A stretch of 17,594 nucleotides of DNA. Source: Pseudomonadota bacterium. GTDB lineage: Bacteria; Pseudomonadota; Gammaproteobacteria; Xanthomonadales; Rhodanobacteraceae. This document shows, in pieces, positions 7,376 through 15,339 of the stretch. The DNA lies in the NCBI GenBank assembly GCA_021783385.1, contig JAJXTX010000013.1:5631-23224 (forward strand), read 5' to 3'. The notes beneath the pieces were generated by a model. The model saw only the letters and a list, made by a program, of their open reading frames with translations. It did not search any database and was not told the origin of the DNA. Positions within the stretch are counted from its first letter, which is position 1. Each line of letters opens with the position of its first letter. The position numbers and the translations under genes were made by a program.

Positions 7376-7959
7376 GGGTACAGCAGCCGGCTGGTCCAGG
7401 TCTGGCCGTGGCGGTTCCAGCGCACCCGCTCATGCCAGCGGAACTGCGCGCCGTACCAGAACTCCAGCGTGTCCGGCTCCACCACGTAGCCGCCCCAGTG
7501 CGGCGGACGGCTCACCTCGCGGCCTTCGAACTCCTGCTCGTAGCGCGTCAGCCGCTGTTCGAAGGTGTCGCGATCGGGCAGCGTCTGCGACTGCAGCGAG
7601 GCCCACGCGCCGATCTGGCTGCCGCGCGGGCGGCTGGCGAAGTAGGCATCCGACTCCTCCGGCTGCAGCCTGCGCGCGGCGCCCTCGATGCGCACTTGCA
7701 CGCCGTCGCGCAGCTGCTTCCAGTGGAAGCACAGCGCGACCTGCGGATGCGCCTCCAGCTGGCTGCCCTTGTCGCTGAGGTAGTTGGTGTAGAAGCGCAG
7801 ACCGCGCTCATCGACGCCCTTCAGCAGCACGATGCGCGAGGCTACCCGGCCGGAGCTGTCGACCGTGGCCAGGTTCATCGCGGTCGGCTCGGGGTCGCCG
7901 CTGGCCATGGCCTGCTCCAGCAGCTGGCGGAAGGTGTCCAGAATCTGGGGATTGAGCAT
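7372..7959 (-). CDS. pdxH: Pyridoxamine/pyridoxine 5'-phosphate oxidase
   Basis: This FMN enzyme oxidises pyridoxamine or pyridoxine 5'-phosphate to the active cofactor PLP in the last step of vitamin B6 synthesis and salvage. The 195 residues include the N-terminal DPEPTAMNLATVD, the FMN-binding RIVLLKGVDERGLRFYTNY (42-60) and HPQVALCFHWKQL (71-83), SRPRGSQIGAWAS (109-121) and the C-terminal PHWGGYVVEP...FWYG...RLLYP, essentially complete. The start ATG 7957-7959 gives the usual N-terminal helix. A weak GGAAAG lies 11 bases upstream. The frame stays open far upstream, but that part reads through intergenic DNA and against the GNAT gene. It is the first gene of a coupled cluster with yjbQ. 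Confidence 0.96.
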   Translation of the reverse strand: MLNPQILDTFRQLLEQAMASGDPEPTAMNLATVDSSGRVASRIVLLKGVDERGLRFYTNYLSDKGSQLEAHPQVALCFHWKQLRDGVQVRIEGAARRLQPEESDAYFASRPRGSQIGAWASLQSQTLPDRDTFEQRLTRYEQEFEGREVSRPPHWGGYVVEPDTLEFWYGAQFRWHERVRWNRHGQTWTSRLLYP

Positions 7960-8181
7960 GGCGTTCGAAACTTTCCGGTGGTGACGGGGCGGCAGCGCCA
8001 GCATGACGCGGGTGCCAGAGACGGATGATAGTGCAATGCCTCGCCGCGGCCGCAGGGCGGTGGGCGCGAATCGTCGCAGCGCGCGAGCCGGCCGGCGTCG
8101 GGACTTTCGCCGCCACGGCGCAGGGTGTAGAAACGGCAGGGTCATCACGTGATCCGCCCACTGCCAACCACCCGACCGCCC

Positions 8182-8655
8182 ATGACCGACACGCCCCTGC
8201 TGATTCGTCTGGCCGAAGACGATGACGATTTCATCCTTGCGCTGGTGCCGCGCTTCGCCGATTTCACGCTGCCGCCGTGGCGGCGCCGACATGAATGCAT
8301 CGAGGGCATCCGCGACGATCTGCTGCGGCATCTGGAGGATCAGCCGGCGAACAGCTACCTGTTCGTGGCCGAGGACGCGGACGGCGAGCGGGTGGGCTTC
8401 ATCCACCTGCAGCGCACGGCGGATTTCTTCACCGGGCGCAGCAACTGCCACATCTCCGATCTGGCGGTGCTGCCGCAGCACGAGGGCAAGGGTGTCGGCA
8501 AGGCGCTGCTGGAGCATGCCGAAGGCTGGGCCCGCGAGCACCACTGCCAGCTGGTGACGCTGGCGGTGTTTCCCGGCAACGAACGCGCCCGCGCGCTGTA
8601 CGAGGCCAGCGGCTACGCCACCGACCTGCTGCGGCTGGCCAAGCCGGTGCGCTGA
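8182..8655 (+). CDS. GNAT-family N-acetyltransferase
   Basis: The 157-residue single GNAT domain begins with beta-1 PLLIRLAEDDDDF. Motif A is ISDLAVLPQHEGKGVGKALL (91-110), in which QHEGKGVG (99-106) is the acetyl-CoA pyrophosphate loop. Motif B contains LAVFPGNERARALYEASGY (127-145), the usual N...A..LYE..GF pattern. The substrate cannot be told; such proteins acetylate small amines, antibiotics or protein N-termini. The start is uncertain. ATG 8182 fits the domain but lacks a Shine-Dalgarno, while GTG 8149 (11 codons earlier) has CAGGG 7 bases upstream. It is divergent from pdxH, and the efflux operon converges on it from the other side, so it is a single-gene unit. Confidence 0.88.
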   Translation: MTDTPLLIRLAEDDDDFILALVPRFADFTLPPWRRRHECIEGIRDDLLRHLEDQPANSYLFVAEDADGERVGFIHLQRTADFFTGRSNCHISDLAVLPQHEGKGVGKALLEHAEGWAREHHCQLVTLAVFPGNERARALYEASGYATDLLRLAKPVR

Positions 8656-8682
8656 GAGGCTGTGACTATTCAACCTCTCCGG

Positions 8683-8700
8683 CCGGCCTGGGATGGCCGG
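8683..8700. terminator. Possible weak hairpin between the GNAT gene and the RND operon
   Basis: The stem CCGGCC/GGCCGG (8683-8688 with 8695-8700) with a 6-base loop lies between the convergent GNAT and RND genes. No T tract follows on either strand. It is the only terminator-like structure in this 95-bp gap, and the call is tentative. Confidence 0.3.
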
Positions 8701-8750
8701 TCGCGGGTTGCGCGCGTCAATGCCTGATTCGCGTGAGCTTCGAGCGGCGC

Positions 8751-11700
8751 TTACGCGGTCTCCGCCGGCAGCCGCCGGCCGCGCTTGCGCATCAGCAGCG
8801 CATACAGCACTGGCATCACCAGCAGCACCAGCGGCACCTGCACCAGCATGCCGGCAATGATCGCCACCGCCAGCGGCTGCTGCATCTGCGAGCCCTGGCC
8901 AAGCGCCAGCGCCAGCGGCAGCAGGGTGAGGATCGCCGCGATGGTCGACATCAGGATCGGCCGCATGCGGTGGTGGCCGGCGTAATGCATGGCCTCGTGC
9001 AGCGACATCTCCGGTGGCGCGTCGGTCAATTCGGAGAAGTAGAACACCGCCAGTTCGGTGACGATGCCCACGATCATGGTCATGCCCATCATCGCCGAGA
9101 TGTTCAGCTCGATGCCGGTGACCCACAGGCCGATGAACACTGCCGACAGCGCCAGCAGCGGCGTGGCCATGATCGCCAGCGCCACGCGGAAGCTCTCGTA
9201 CAGGAACAGCAGCAGGGTGAACACCAGCGCGATCGCCGCCAGCATCACCACCGTGAGGTCGCGGAACGCCGTCTGCTGCTGCGCATACAGGCCGCCCAGT
9301 TCGTGATACATACCGGCCGGCACCAGGCCCGGCACGGCCAGCGCCTTTTTCACGTCGACCATGGCCGCGCCCAGCGAGCGGCCGCTGATGCGCGCCGTCA
9401 CTGCGACCATGCGTTTGAGGTTGTCGTGCACGATCTGCGGCTGACCCTGCACCGTGGTCAGCGTGGCCAGCTGGCTCAGCGGCACAGTCTGCCCGTTGGC
9501 GGTGCGGATCGGCAGCGCCTTCAGCTGCTCCATCTGCGCGCGCGCCGCCGGCGCCAGCCAGACGCGCACGCCAACCATCTTCGGCCCCTGCGGCAGGCGC
9601 GCCGCCACCGTGCCGGCCACCGCCATGTCGACCTGCTGCACCACCGCACCGGGATCGAGCCCGACCAGGCCGGCCCGGACCGCATCCACCTTCACCTCCA
9701 GCGCGTCGCCGGCGGGGTTGATGCCGTCGCGCACGTCGACCACGCCGTGGAGCTTGCCGATCGCCGCGGCGACCTTGCGTGCGGTGTCGTCCAGCTGCTG
9801 CGGATCGTCACCGTACAGCTTCACCTCGATTGGCTGCGGCACCGCCACCAGGTCGCCGATCAGGTCCTCCATCAGCTGCGCCAGCTCGATCTCCAGGCCG
9901 GGCACCTTGGCCTCGACCTGGGTGCGCACCTGCGCCATCACCTCTTCCGCGCTCGGTCGCGGGCCGTTCTTGAGGCGGATGAAGAAATCGCCCTGGTTGG
10001 CCTCGGTGAGTCCGCCGCCCAGCTGCAGCCCGGTGCGCCGCGAATAGGTGGCCACGTAGGGATTGGCGCGAATGATCTTCTCGACCTGGTTGAGCAGGCG
10101 ATTGGTCTCGGTCAGCGAAGTGCCCGGCTTGGACAGGTAGTCGAGAATGAAACCGCCCTCGTCCATCTTCGGCATGAAGCCGGTGCCCACCTGGCGGAAC
10201 GCCAGTGCGCCCAGCAGCAGCAGCGGCACGATGCCCAGCAGCAGCCACACCGGCCGCGCGAGCAGCTTGCCCAGCGTGCGTTCGTAGCCGTGCAGCATGC
10301 GCTGCGAAAAGCGCCCCGGCGGCTGCTCGGCCGCGTGGCGCTCGTCGATCAGCCACCCGGCCAGCAGCGGCACCGCCACCCAGGTCAGCAGGTAGGAGAT
10401 CACCAGCGAGCTGGCCATGGTCAGCGACAGCGCCTTGAAGAACGCGCCGGTGACGCCGGTGAGAAACGCCAGCGGCAGGAAGATCACCACGGTGGCGGCG
10501 CTGGAACCGGTCAATGGCCGGGTGAACTCCCACGCGGCGCCGGCGATGCGCTCGGACACCGGTCCGCTGCCCTCGCGCAGGCGGCGCATGATGTGCTCCA
10601 GCATCACGATCACGTCGTCGATGATCAGCCCTACCGCGGCCGCCATGCCGCCCAGCGTCATCATGTTGAAGCTCATGTGCAGCACGGACAGCAGCAGCAC
10701 CGTGATCGCCAGCACCGAGGGCACCACGATCAGCGCCACCACGATCACCCGCACGTTGCGCAGGAACACGAACAGCACCAGCCCGGCCAGCACGATGCCG
10801 ATCAGGATCGCGTCGCGCACGCTGCCGGCGGCACCCTTGACCAGCTGGGTCTGGTCGTACCAGTTGGCGACGCGCACGCCGGCCGGCAGCTTGTAACTGG
10901 CCAGGCGCTGGCGCACGTCGTGTTCGATCTGCACGCTGTTGCCATTGGGCTGCTGGTACACCTGCATCAGCACCGCATCCTGGCCGTCGGCATTCACCCG
11001 CACCCACTGCGGTGCCTTGCTCACCTTGACCGTGGCCACGTCGCCCAGCCGAACCACCCCATGCGCGTCGGCGCGCAGCACGATGGCGGCCAGCGCCGCG
11101 GGAGTAGCCGGCTGGTTGTTGGCCAGCAGCAGGTACAGCTTGTAGTGATCCTGCAGCCGGCCCAGCGCCTGGATCGTGGCCGCTGCAGCCACCGCCCGGT
11201 TGACGTCGTCCAGGCTCAGCGATTGCGCGCGCAGCTTGCGCATGTCCACGTCGACATGGAATTCGCCGACCTCACCGCCCTGCACGTCGACCTGGGCCAC
11301 GCCGGTGATGCCGGACAGCAGCGGGCGCAGCTGGTACTCCGCCAGATCGCGCAGCTGGGTCGGCGTGAGCGTCTTCGAGCGCAGGCTGTAGGCGAGGATC
11401 GGAAACACCGTCGGATCCATCCGGCGCGACTGCAGCCGCGTGCCGGCGGGCAGTTCCGGCAGGATCTGTCCGGCGGCCGCATTCACATCAAGCAACGCGC
11501 GGCTCATGTCAGCGCCCCAGTCGAAGGTCACCGCGATTTCCGCGCTGCCGCGACTGGTGGTGGAACGCACATCGCGCACGCCGCGCACGCGGCGGATCGC
11601 CTCCTCCACCGGCGTGGTCACTTCCACTGCCATCTGGTCAGCCGGACGGTCGCCCGCATCGAGGGTGAGCTTGACCCGCGGAAACGCCACGCTGGGGAAC

Positions 11701-11807
11701 AGCGACACCGGCATCTGGAACGCGCTGCCCAGCCCGCCCAGCATCAGCATCAGCGCCAGGAACAGCAGCGAGCGTCGATGCTTGTGCATCCATTGCGTGG
11801 CCGTCAT
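8751..11807 (-). CDS. RND efflux transporter permease (inner-membrane pump)
   Basis: This 1018-residue proton-driven pump is the inner-membrane engine of the tripartite system encoded with the two genes upstream. The usual two-fold layout is visible: TM1 (about 13-30), a large periplasmic loop, TM2-6 (about 331-487), TM7 (about 521-538), a second loop, then TM8-12 (about 851-1006). TM4 has GLIIDDVIVMLEH with the Asp pair D397/D398 as in AcrB. TM10 reads MIVGIVTELAVFYF with E918 where AcrB has its relay lysine, and TM11 begins RMRPILMST. The porter segment GTGFMPKMDEGGFIL (541-555) is nearer to Czc-type pumps in wording. The clustered methionines of CusA's metal site are not evident, so I do not call it a metal pump. 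ATG 11807 overlaps the adaptor stop (ATGA). Confidence 0.95.
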   Translation of the reverse strand: MTATQWMHKHRRSLLFLALMLMLGGLGSAFQMPVSLFPSVAFPRVKLTLDAGDRPADQMAVEVTTPVEEAIRRVRGVRDVRSTTSRGSAEIAVTFDWGADMSRALLDVNAAAGQILPELPAGTRLQSRRMDPTVFPILAYSLRSKTLTPTQLRDLAEYQLRPLLSGITGVAQVDVQGGEVGEFHVDVDMRKLRAQSLSLDDVNRAVAAAATIQALGRLQDHYKLYLLLANNQPATPAALAAIVLRADAHGVVRLGDVATVKVSKAPQWVRVNADGQDAVLMQVYQQPNGNSVQIEHDVRQRLASYKLPAGVRVANWYDQTQLVKGAAGSVRDAILIGIVLAGLVLFVFLRNVRVIVVALIVVPSVLAITVLLLSVLHMSFNMMTLGGMAAAVGLIIDDVIVMLEHIMRRLREGSGPVSERIAGAAWEFTRPLTGSSAATVVIFLPLAFLTGVTGAFFKALSLTMASSLVISYLLTWVAVPLLAGWLIDERHAAEQPPGRFSQRMLHGYERTLGKLLARPVWLLLGIVPLLLLGALAFRQVGTGFMPKMDEGGFILDYLSKPGTSLTETNRLLNQVEKIIRANPYVATYSRRTGLQLGGGLTEANQGDFFIRLKNGPRPSAEEVMAQVRTQVEAKVPGLEIELAQLMEDLIGDLVAVPQPIEVKLYGDDPQQLDDTARKVAAAIGKLHGVVDVRDGINPAGDALEVKVDAVRAGLVGLDPGAVVQQVDMAVAGTVAARLPQGPKMVGVRVWLAPAARAQMEQLKALPIRTANGQTVPLSQLATLTTVQGQPQIVHDNLKRMVAVTARISGRSLGAAMVDVKKALAVPGLVPAGMYHELGGLYAQQQTAFRDLTVVMLAAIALVFTLLLFLYESFRVALAIMATPLLALSAVFIGLWVTGIELNISAMMGMTMIVGIVTELAVFYFSELTDAPPEMSLHEAMHYAGHHRMRPILMSTIAAILTLLPLALALGQGSQMQQPLAVAIIAGMLVQVPLVLLVMPVLYALLMRKRGRRLPAETA

Positions 11808-12853
11808 TGGGCTTGCTCGCGCACGGGCATGCCATCGGAAAGCTCATAGGCACCCATCACGATCACCGGCAGGCTGGCGTTGATCGGTCCGTCCACGCCG
11901 ATGGTGTCGCCGGCCGGTGAGCGTACCTTGACGTCGACACGGTGCGCGTTGCCGTGATCGAGCTGGAACAGGTAGTGGCCCTGCTCGTCGCTCAGCACCG
12001 AGGCGCGCGGCACCGCCCACGCGGTGTAGCTGGCGGTGTGGATCTGCGCGTCGATCGCGGCGCCGGCCACCATCTGTGCGGCCATCACTGACGGCAGGCT
12101 GACCTGCACCGGCACCAGGTGGCTCTGCGGATCCACCGCGCGGCCCAGCATGCTGACCCGACCCTCGGCCGGATCGAGCTTGCCGTACACCGCGCGCAGC
12201 GTCACCGGCATGCCGGATTTGAGCTGCGCGGCCTGGTCGGGCTGCACGCCGAGCTGCGCGATCAGCGCCGAGGTGGGCGCGAAGGTGAGCAGCGGTGCGT
12301 TGGCCGGCACCCGATCACCCAACGCCACCTGCACCGCGGTGACCACGCCATCGGCCGAGGCAGTGACGGTCTGGATCGCCGCGGCACCGCCCAGCTCGCG
12401 CTGCGCCGCGAGCGCGGTCTCGGCATCGGCCAGCGCCTTGCGCGCAGTGGCCAGCTGCGACTGCGTGGCGAGGTGCTGCGCGGCCAGCCGGGTCACCCGA
12501 TCCAGCTCGCTGCGCGCCAGCTTCAATGCGTTTTGCGCCTGCAGGAACGCGGTGCGCGCCAGCGGATCGGTGGCCAGCTTCATCAGCGGCTCGCCGGTAT
12601 GCACCGACTGCCCCACCACCACGCTCACCGCGACCACTTGGCCAGCCTGCGCCAGGCTAACGCTGCGCGCGTGGCGCGGATCGCCCTGCGCCACGCCGTA
12701 GGCCTCGATGCTGTCGGTGAAGCTGCGCTGCTGCGGCTTGGCCGTGGTCACCGCTACCGTGGGCGGGGGGGGCGCGGCGGCCTTCTTGCCGCAGGCGACC
12801 AGCAGACCGAGGGCCAGCAGCGCGGCGGCGGTACGGGTGAGCTGCACATTCAT
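11804..12853 (-). CDS. RND periplasmic adaptor subunit (HlyD/membrane fusion protein), lipoprotein
   Basis: The 349-residue membrane fusion protein links the pump to the outer-membrane channel. The signal peptide ends in lipobox LLVAC (17-21, lipidated C21), followed by GKKAAAPPPP. The first barrel-sandwich (lipoyl-like) half is GQVVAVSVVVGQSVHTGEPLMKL. The helical hairpin (QNALKLARSELDRVTRLAAQHLATQSQLATARKALADAETAL) is short, and the second lipoyl half is ASADGVVTAVQVALGDRVPANAPLL. Beta-barrel and membrane-proximal domains follow. The start ATG 12851-12853 overlaps the TolC-family stop as ATGA, and its own stop overlaps the pump start as ATGA, so all three proteins are coupled. No His-rich metal-binding tail is seen. 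Confidence 0.94.
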   Translation of the reverse strand: MNVQLTRTAAALLALGLLVACGKKAAAPPPPTVAVTTAKPQQRSFTDSIEAYGVAQGDPRHARSVSLAQAGQVVAVSVVVGQSVHTGEPLMKLATDPLARTAFLQAQNALKLARSELDRVTRLAAQHLATQSQLATARKALADAETALAAQRELGGAAAIQTVTASADGVVTAVQVALGDRVPANAPLLTFAPTSALIAQLGVQPDQAAQLKSGMPVTLRAVYGKLDPAEGRVSMLGRAVDPQSHLVPVQVSLPSVMAAQMVAGAAIDAQIHTASYTAWAVPRASVLSDEQGHYLFQLDHGNAHRVDVKVRSPAGDTIGVDGPINASLPVIVMGAYELSDGMPVREQAQ

Positions 12854-14274
12854 GGGAATCGCTTGGAAGTGGATGGGGATGAGGCGGATGGGGCAGTGGC
12901 AGCCGGCGACGCGGCGGCCGCCATGCGTGGCAGCGCCTGATCGGTCCAGTCGCCGCCGAGCAGGGTGTCCAGCGCAATCGCCTGGCGCGCCTGCTCCTGG
13001 CGCAGCGCCACCAGCTCGAGGTCGGCGGTCAGCGCGCTGCCGCGCAGCGTGAGATAGGTGGGCCAGTCGAGCAGGTTGGCGCGCCAGGCGCGCTCGGCGG
13101 CCTGGCGCGCCGCATCGAGCTGATGCACGTGCGCCTGCAGCGCGTCGATTTCGGCATGCAGCGAGGCCAGATCCTGCTGCAGCTTGAGCATGTCGCCGCG
13201 CGCGGCCAGCAGGCGCGCGTCGTAATCGTCATGCAGCTGCTGGCGAGTGGCCTTCTCGATCGCGATGTTGCCGCGGTTGCGGTTGAACAGCGGCAGCGTG
13301 ATGCCCAGGTTCAGTCCGCTGGAATAGACCCCGGCAGTGTCGCGGGCGCGGGTCAGGCCGATGCTGATCGCCGGAAACTGCGCGATGATCGCCCCGCGCA
13401 GCCGCGCCTCCTGCGCCGCATAACCGGCCTGCAGCGCCAGCAGATCGGGCCGCCGGCGCGGCAGCAGGGCCAGCGCCTGCTGCACCTGCGCCATGGTGGG
13501 CGACACCTTGTACACCGGCCCGACCAGGTTCAGCGGCGCCTGCGGCGCCAGCCCGAGCAGCAGGCGCAGGTCGTGCTCGGCCTGGATCCGCTGGCGGGTG
13601 GTCTGGGCCAGCTGGCGGCGCACGTCGGCCAGCGCATTGAGGCCGGCGCTGGCCCCGTCGAAGGTGAGGTTGCCGGCAGCCAGCGCGCGCTGCACCTGCC
13701 GGTCGATCGGCTCCAGCGCGGCCTCCTCGCGGCGCAGCACCTGCTCCTGCGCGCGCGTCGACAGCACCTCGCCGAACAGCAGCCGCGCCTGCGCCACCGT
13801 CTGCCACTCGGCCCACAGCAGGTCCAGCCGCACCTGGTCGTTGACGCGGTGGGCCGCACGCAGACTGGACGAGCGCAGCAGCAGCGCACCGACGTCGTAG
13901 CTGAGGCCGATGTTGAACGCACTGGTGAGGCCGGGCTGCACGCTGGTGGGACGGTCGCGCGACAGGCTCAGCTGCGGGTCGGGCAAAAGCCCCGCGGCGA
14001 ACGCCTGCGCCCGCGCCACGCCGAGCGCATCGCGCTGCACGCGCAGGTACGGATTGTTGGCCACCGCCAGCATCGCCGTCTCGGTGACGTCCAGGCCGTT
14101 GGCGGGGTCGAAGGTGTGTGCGGCGAGGTCAAGCGTAGGCATCGAGGCCGCCGCCACGCTGAGCCTGGCGACGTCGCTGCTGCCGCGCCCGTTGCCCAGC
14201 GGCGAGGGCGCATAGGTGGCGCAACCGGCGATCAGGGTGCCACTGGCGACTACCGCCGCCAGCCGCCATTGCAC
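12850..14274 (-). CDS. TolC-family outer membrane efflux lipoprotein
   Basis: The 474-residue outer-membrane channel is of the OEP type (PF02321). It has a lipoprotein signal (QWRLAAVVASGTLIAGCATY, lipobox LIAGC with C18). Two OEP repeats follow: one around AVANNPYLRVQRDALGVARA...GLLPDPQLSLSRD, the second around RRRPDLLALQAGYAAQEARLRGAIIAQFPAISIGL, and the typical GITLPLFNRNRGNI strand. I chose the start GTG 14272-14274 because GGAGG (14281-14285) lies 6 bases upstream and it gives an ideal-length lipoprotein signal. ATG 14358 is an alternative that adds 28 basic/Ser-rich residues before the signal. It is the first gene of the operon, giving the outer membrane-adaptor-pump order also seen in czcCBA-type loci. 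Confidence 0.92.
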   Translation of the reverse strand: MQWRLAAVVASGTLIAGCATYAPSPLGNGRGSSDVARLSVAAASMPTLDLAAHTFDPANGLDVTETAMLAVANNPYLRVQRDALGVARAQAFAAGLLPDPQLSLSRDRPTSVQPGLTSAFNIGLSYDVGALLLRSSSLRAAHRVNDQVRLDLLWAEWQTVAQARLLFGEVLSTRAQEQVLRREEAALEPIDRQVQRALAAGNLTFDGASAGLNALADVRRQLAQTTRQRIQAEHDLRLLLGLAPQAPLNLVGPVYKVSPTMAQVQQALALLPRRRPDLLALQAGYAAQEARLRGAIIAQFPAISIGLTRARDTAGVYSSGLNLGITLPLFNRNRGNIAIEKATRQQLHDDYDARLLAARGDMLKLQQDLASLHAEIDALQAHVHQLDAARQAAERAWRANLLDWPTYLTLRGSALTADLELVALRQEQARQAIALDTLLGGDWTDQALPRMAAAASPAATAPSASSPSTSKRFP

Positions 14275-14364
14275 TGCTGGCCTCCGTGGCGAAGGCGATC
14301 CGGACGACAGGGCGGAGAGACGGCTCACGGCGAGCGATGGCGATCGAAAAATCCTCATCGCCCC

Positions 14365-14397
14365 ATCATGCCGCAGCTTGCTTAGGATCGTCTTAAG
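14365..14397 (-). promoter_or_regulatory. Candidate OmpR/PmrA-type response-regulator box and -10 for the efflux operon
   Basis: On the - strand, CTTAAG (14392-14397), five bases, and CCTAAG (14381-14386) form a direct repeat with 11-bp period. After 10 bases comes CATGAT (14365-14370), a 4/6 match to the -10 consensus. The half-site pattern resembles the PmrA box (YTTAAK-N5-YTTAAK) and the 10-bp offset to -10 is that of PhoB-like activators. There is no recognisable -35, as expected for an activated promoter. A transcript would begin near 14358 and leave an 84-base leader to GTG 14274. Prediction only. Confidence 0.45.
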
Positions 14398-14449
14398 GCG
14401 AATGGCGGCCGCTGGAATCGCTTCCGACGGCCCTTCGGCAGGACGCCGT

Positions 14450-14475
14450 GGGCGCACCCGGATCCGGATGCGCCC
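14450..14475. repeat. 26-bp palindrome downstream of the SapC gene
   Basis: The two 13-base halves (14450-14462 and 14463-14475) are complementary except for one position. It lies 13 bp beyond the SapC-family stop, between that gene and the efflux operon promoter, and could stop leftward transcription from entering the operon. There is no T tract, and the centre (CCGGATCCGG) leaves no natural loop, so some inner pairs would open. Confidence 0.5.
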
Positions 14476-14487
14476 GTCTGGCCAGGA

Positions 14488-15273
14488 TCAGTTGATGCTG
14501 AGGCCGGCGGCGGGCGTCTCGGCCTGCTCGCGCTGGCTGAGGCGCGCCGACAGGCGGTCGATGTTGGCCAGCGACAGCAGGTGGGCGTAGACCCAGCCGA
14601 ACACGCCTTCGCGGGCGAACTCGTGGCAGGTCTTGTCGTCCAGCGCGCGCAGCTTCTCCTCGTTCACCACGAACAGGCCGTTGAGGTTGATCGAGCGGGC
14701 TTCCTGGCCATCCATCGCGGGCTTTTCCAGGCGCACGTTGCGCGGCTCCAGCAGGTCGTGCTTGACCAGCTGGTCCATGAACCAGCGGGTGCGCGTCACG
14801 TTCTGCTGGAACTCGCCGAGGAAGTTCACCGCGTTGGTGAGCAGCTCGGTGTCGGTGCCGTCTTCCTTGAACAGGCGCTCGCCCTCGACGGTGTTGAACC
14901 CCTCGTAGCGCTCGTCCAGAAACACGGTGAAATCGTCGCCCTCCTGCCCGGCGGGTTTCTCGGCCAGCACAAACGGATAGCGGCGCACGAAGGCCGGCAC
15001 GTAGGCGTTCTGCGCCCACTGGCCGTCCGCGTCGACGTACAGGTTCTCGTTCTGGCGCAGGCCGAGCAGCGCGATCGGTCCGGCATCGGCCGCGGTCACG
15101 CCGGCGAACACGATCAGCAGATCGCGCGCGGCGATGGCGAACTCCGCGCCGGTGAGCGGCACCGAGTGCACGTTGCGGGCGAACTTCACGTTGGCCACGC
15201 CCTTCAGGCGCAGATCCTTGTGCTCGTTGCGATTGAGCGGCACCGGACGCTCGTAGAAAAGAACTTCAGCCAC
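14488..15273 (-). CDS. SapC-family protein
   Basis: The 261-residue protein matches the SapC family (PF07277): a start VLFYERPVPLNRNEHKDLR, then FAIAARDLLIVFAGV, PIALLGLRQNENLYVD, YVPAFVRRYPFVLAE, TVFLDERYEGFN and a C-terminal helical region FMDQLVKHDLLEPRNV. The name comes from a Campylobacter fetus surface-layer locus; the biochemical function in proteobacteria such as Caulobacter and Xanthomonads is unknown. There is no signal peptide or membrane span. The start is GTG 15271-15273, chosen because GAGGT (15281-15285) lies 7 bases upstream and homology begins here. It appears to be a single-gene unit, divergent from the HNH gene. Confidence 0.9.
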   Translation of the reverse strand: MAEVLFYERPVPLNRNEHKDLRLKGVANVKFARNVHSVPLTGAEFAIAARDLLIVFAGVTAADAGPIALLGLRQNENLYVDADGQWAQNAYVPAFVRRYPFVLAEKPAGQEGDDFTVFLDERYEGFNTVEGERLFKEDGTDTELLTNAVNFLGEFQQNVTRTRWFMDQLVKHDLLEPRNVRLEKPAMDGQEARSINLNGLFVVNEEKLRALDDKTCHEFAREGVFGWVYAHLLSLANIDRLSARLSQREQAETPAAGLSIN

Positions 15274-15339
15274 GTTGCTTACCTCTAGCCCCGCCGTGCC
15301 GGGGTCGCCAACGAGGCGCCCCCTCCCAAACCCGGCGTC

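Noticed and set aside
8751..11807. CusA/CzcA heavy-metal pump label for the RND protein
   Set aside because: TM4 carries the Asp pair of drug-type pumps, the methionines of the CusA metal site are not apparent by eye, and the adaptor has no metal-binding tail. Left as an RND pump of unknown substrate.
8295..11849. 1184-codon open frame on the + strand opposite the RND pump gene
   Set aside because: Its composition is His/Gln/Arg-rich without any domain, and it is an antisense shadow caused by high GC third positions of the true RND gene on the other strand.
13123..14385. 420-codon + frame opposite the TolC-family gene
   Set aside because: Arg/Gln/His-rich translation with no motif, fully opposite a recognised gene.
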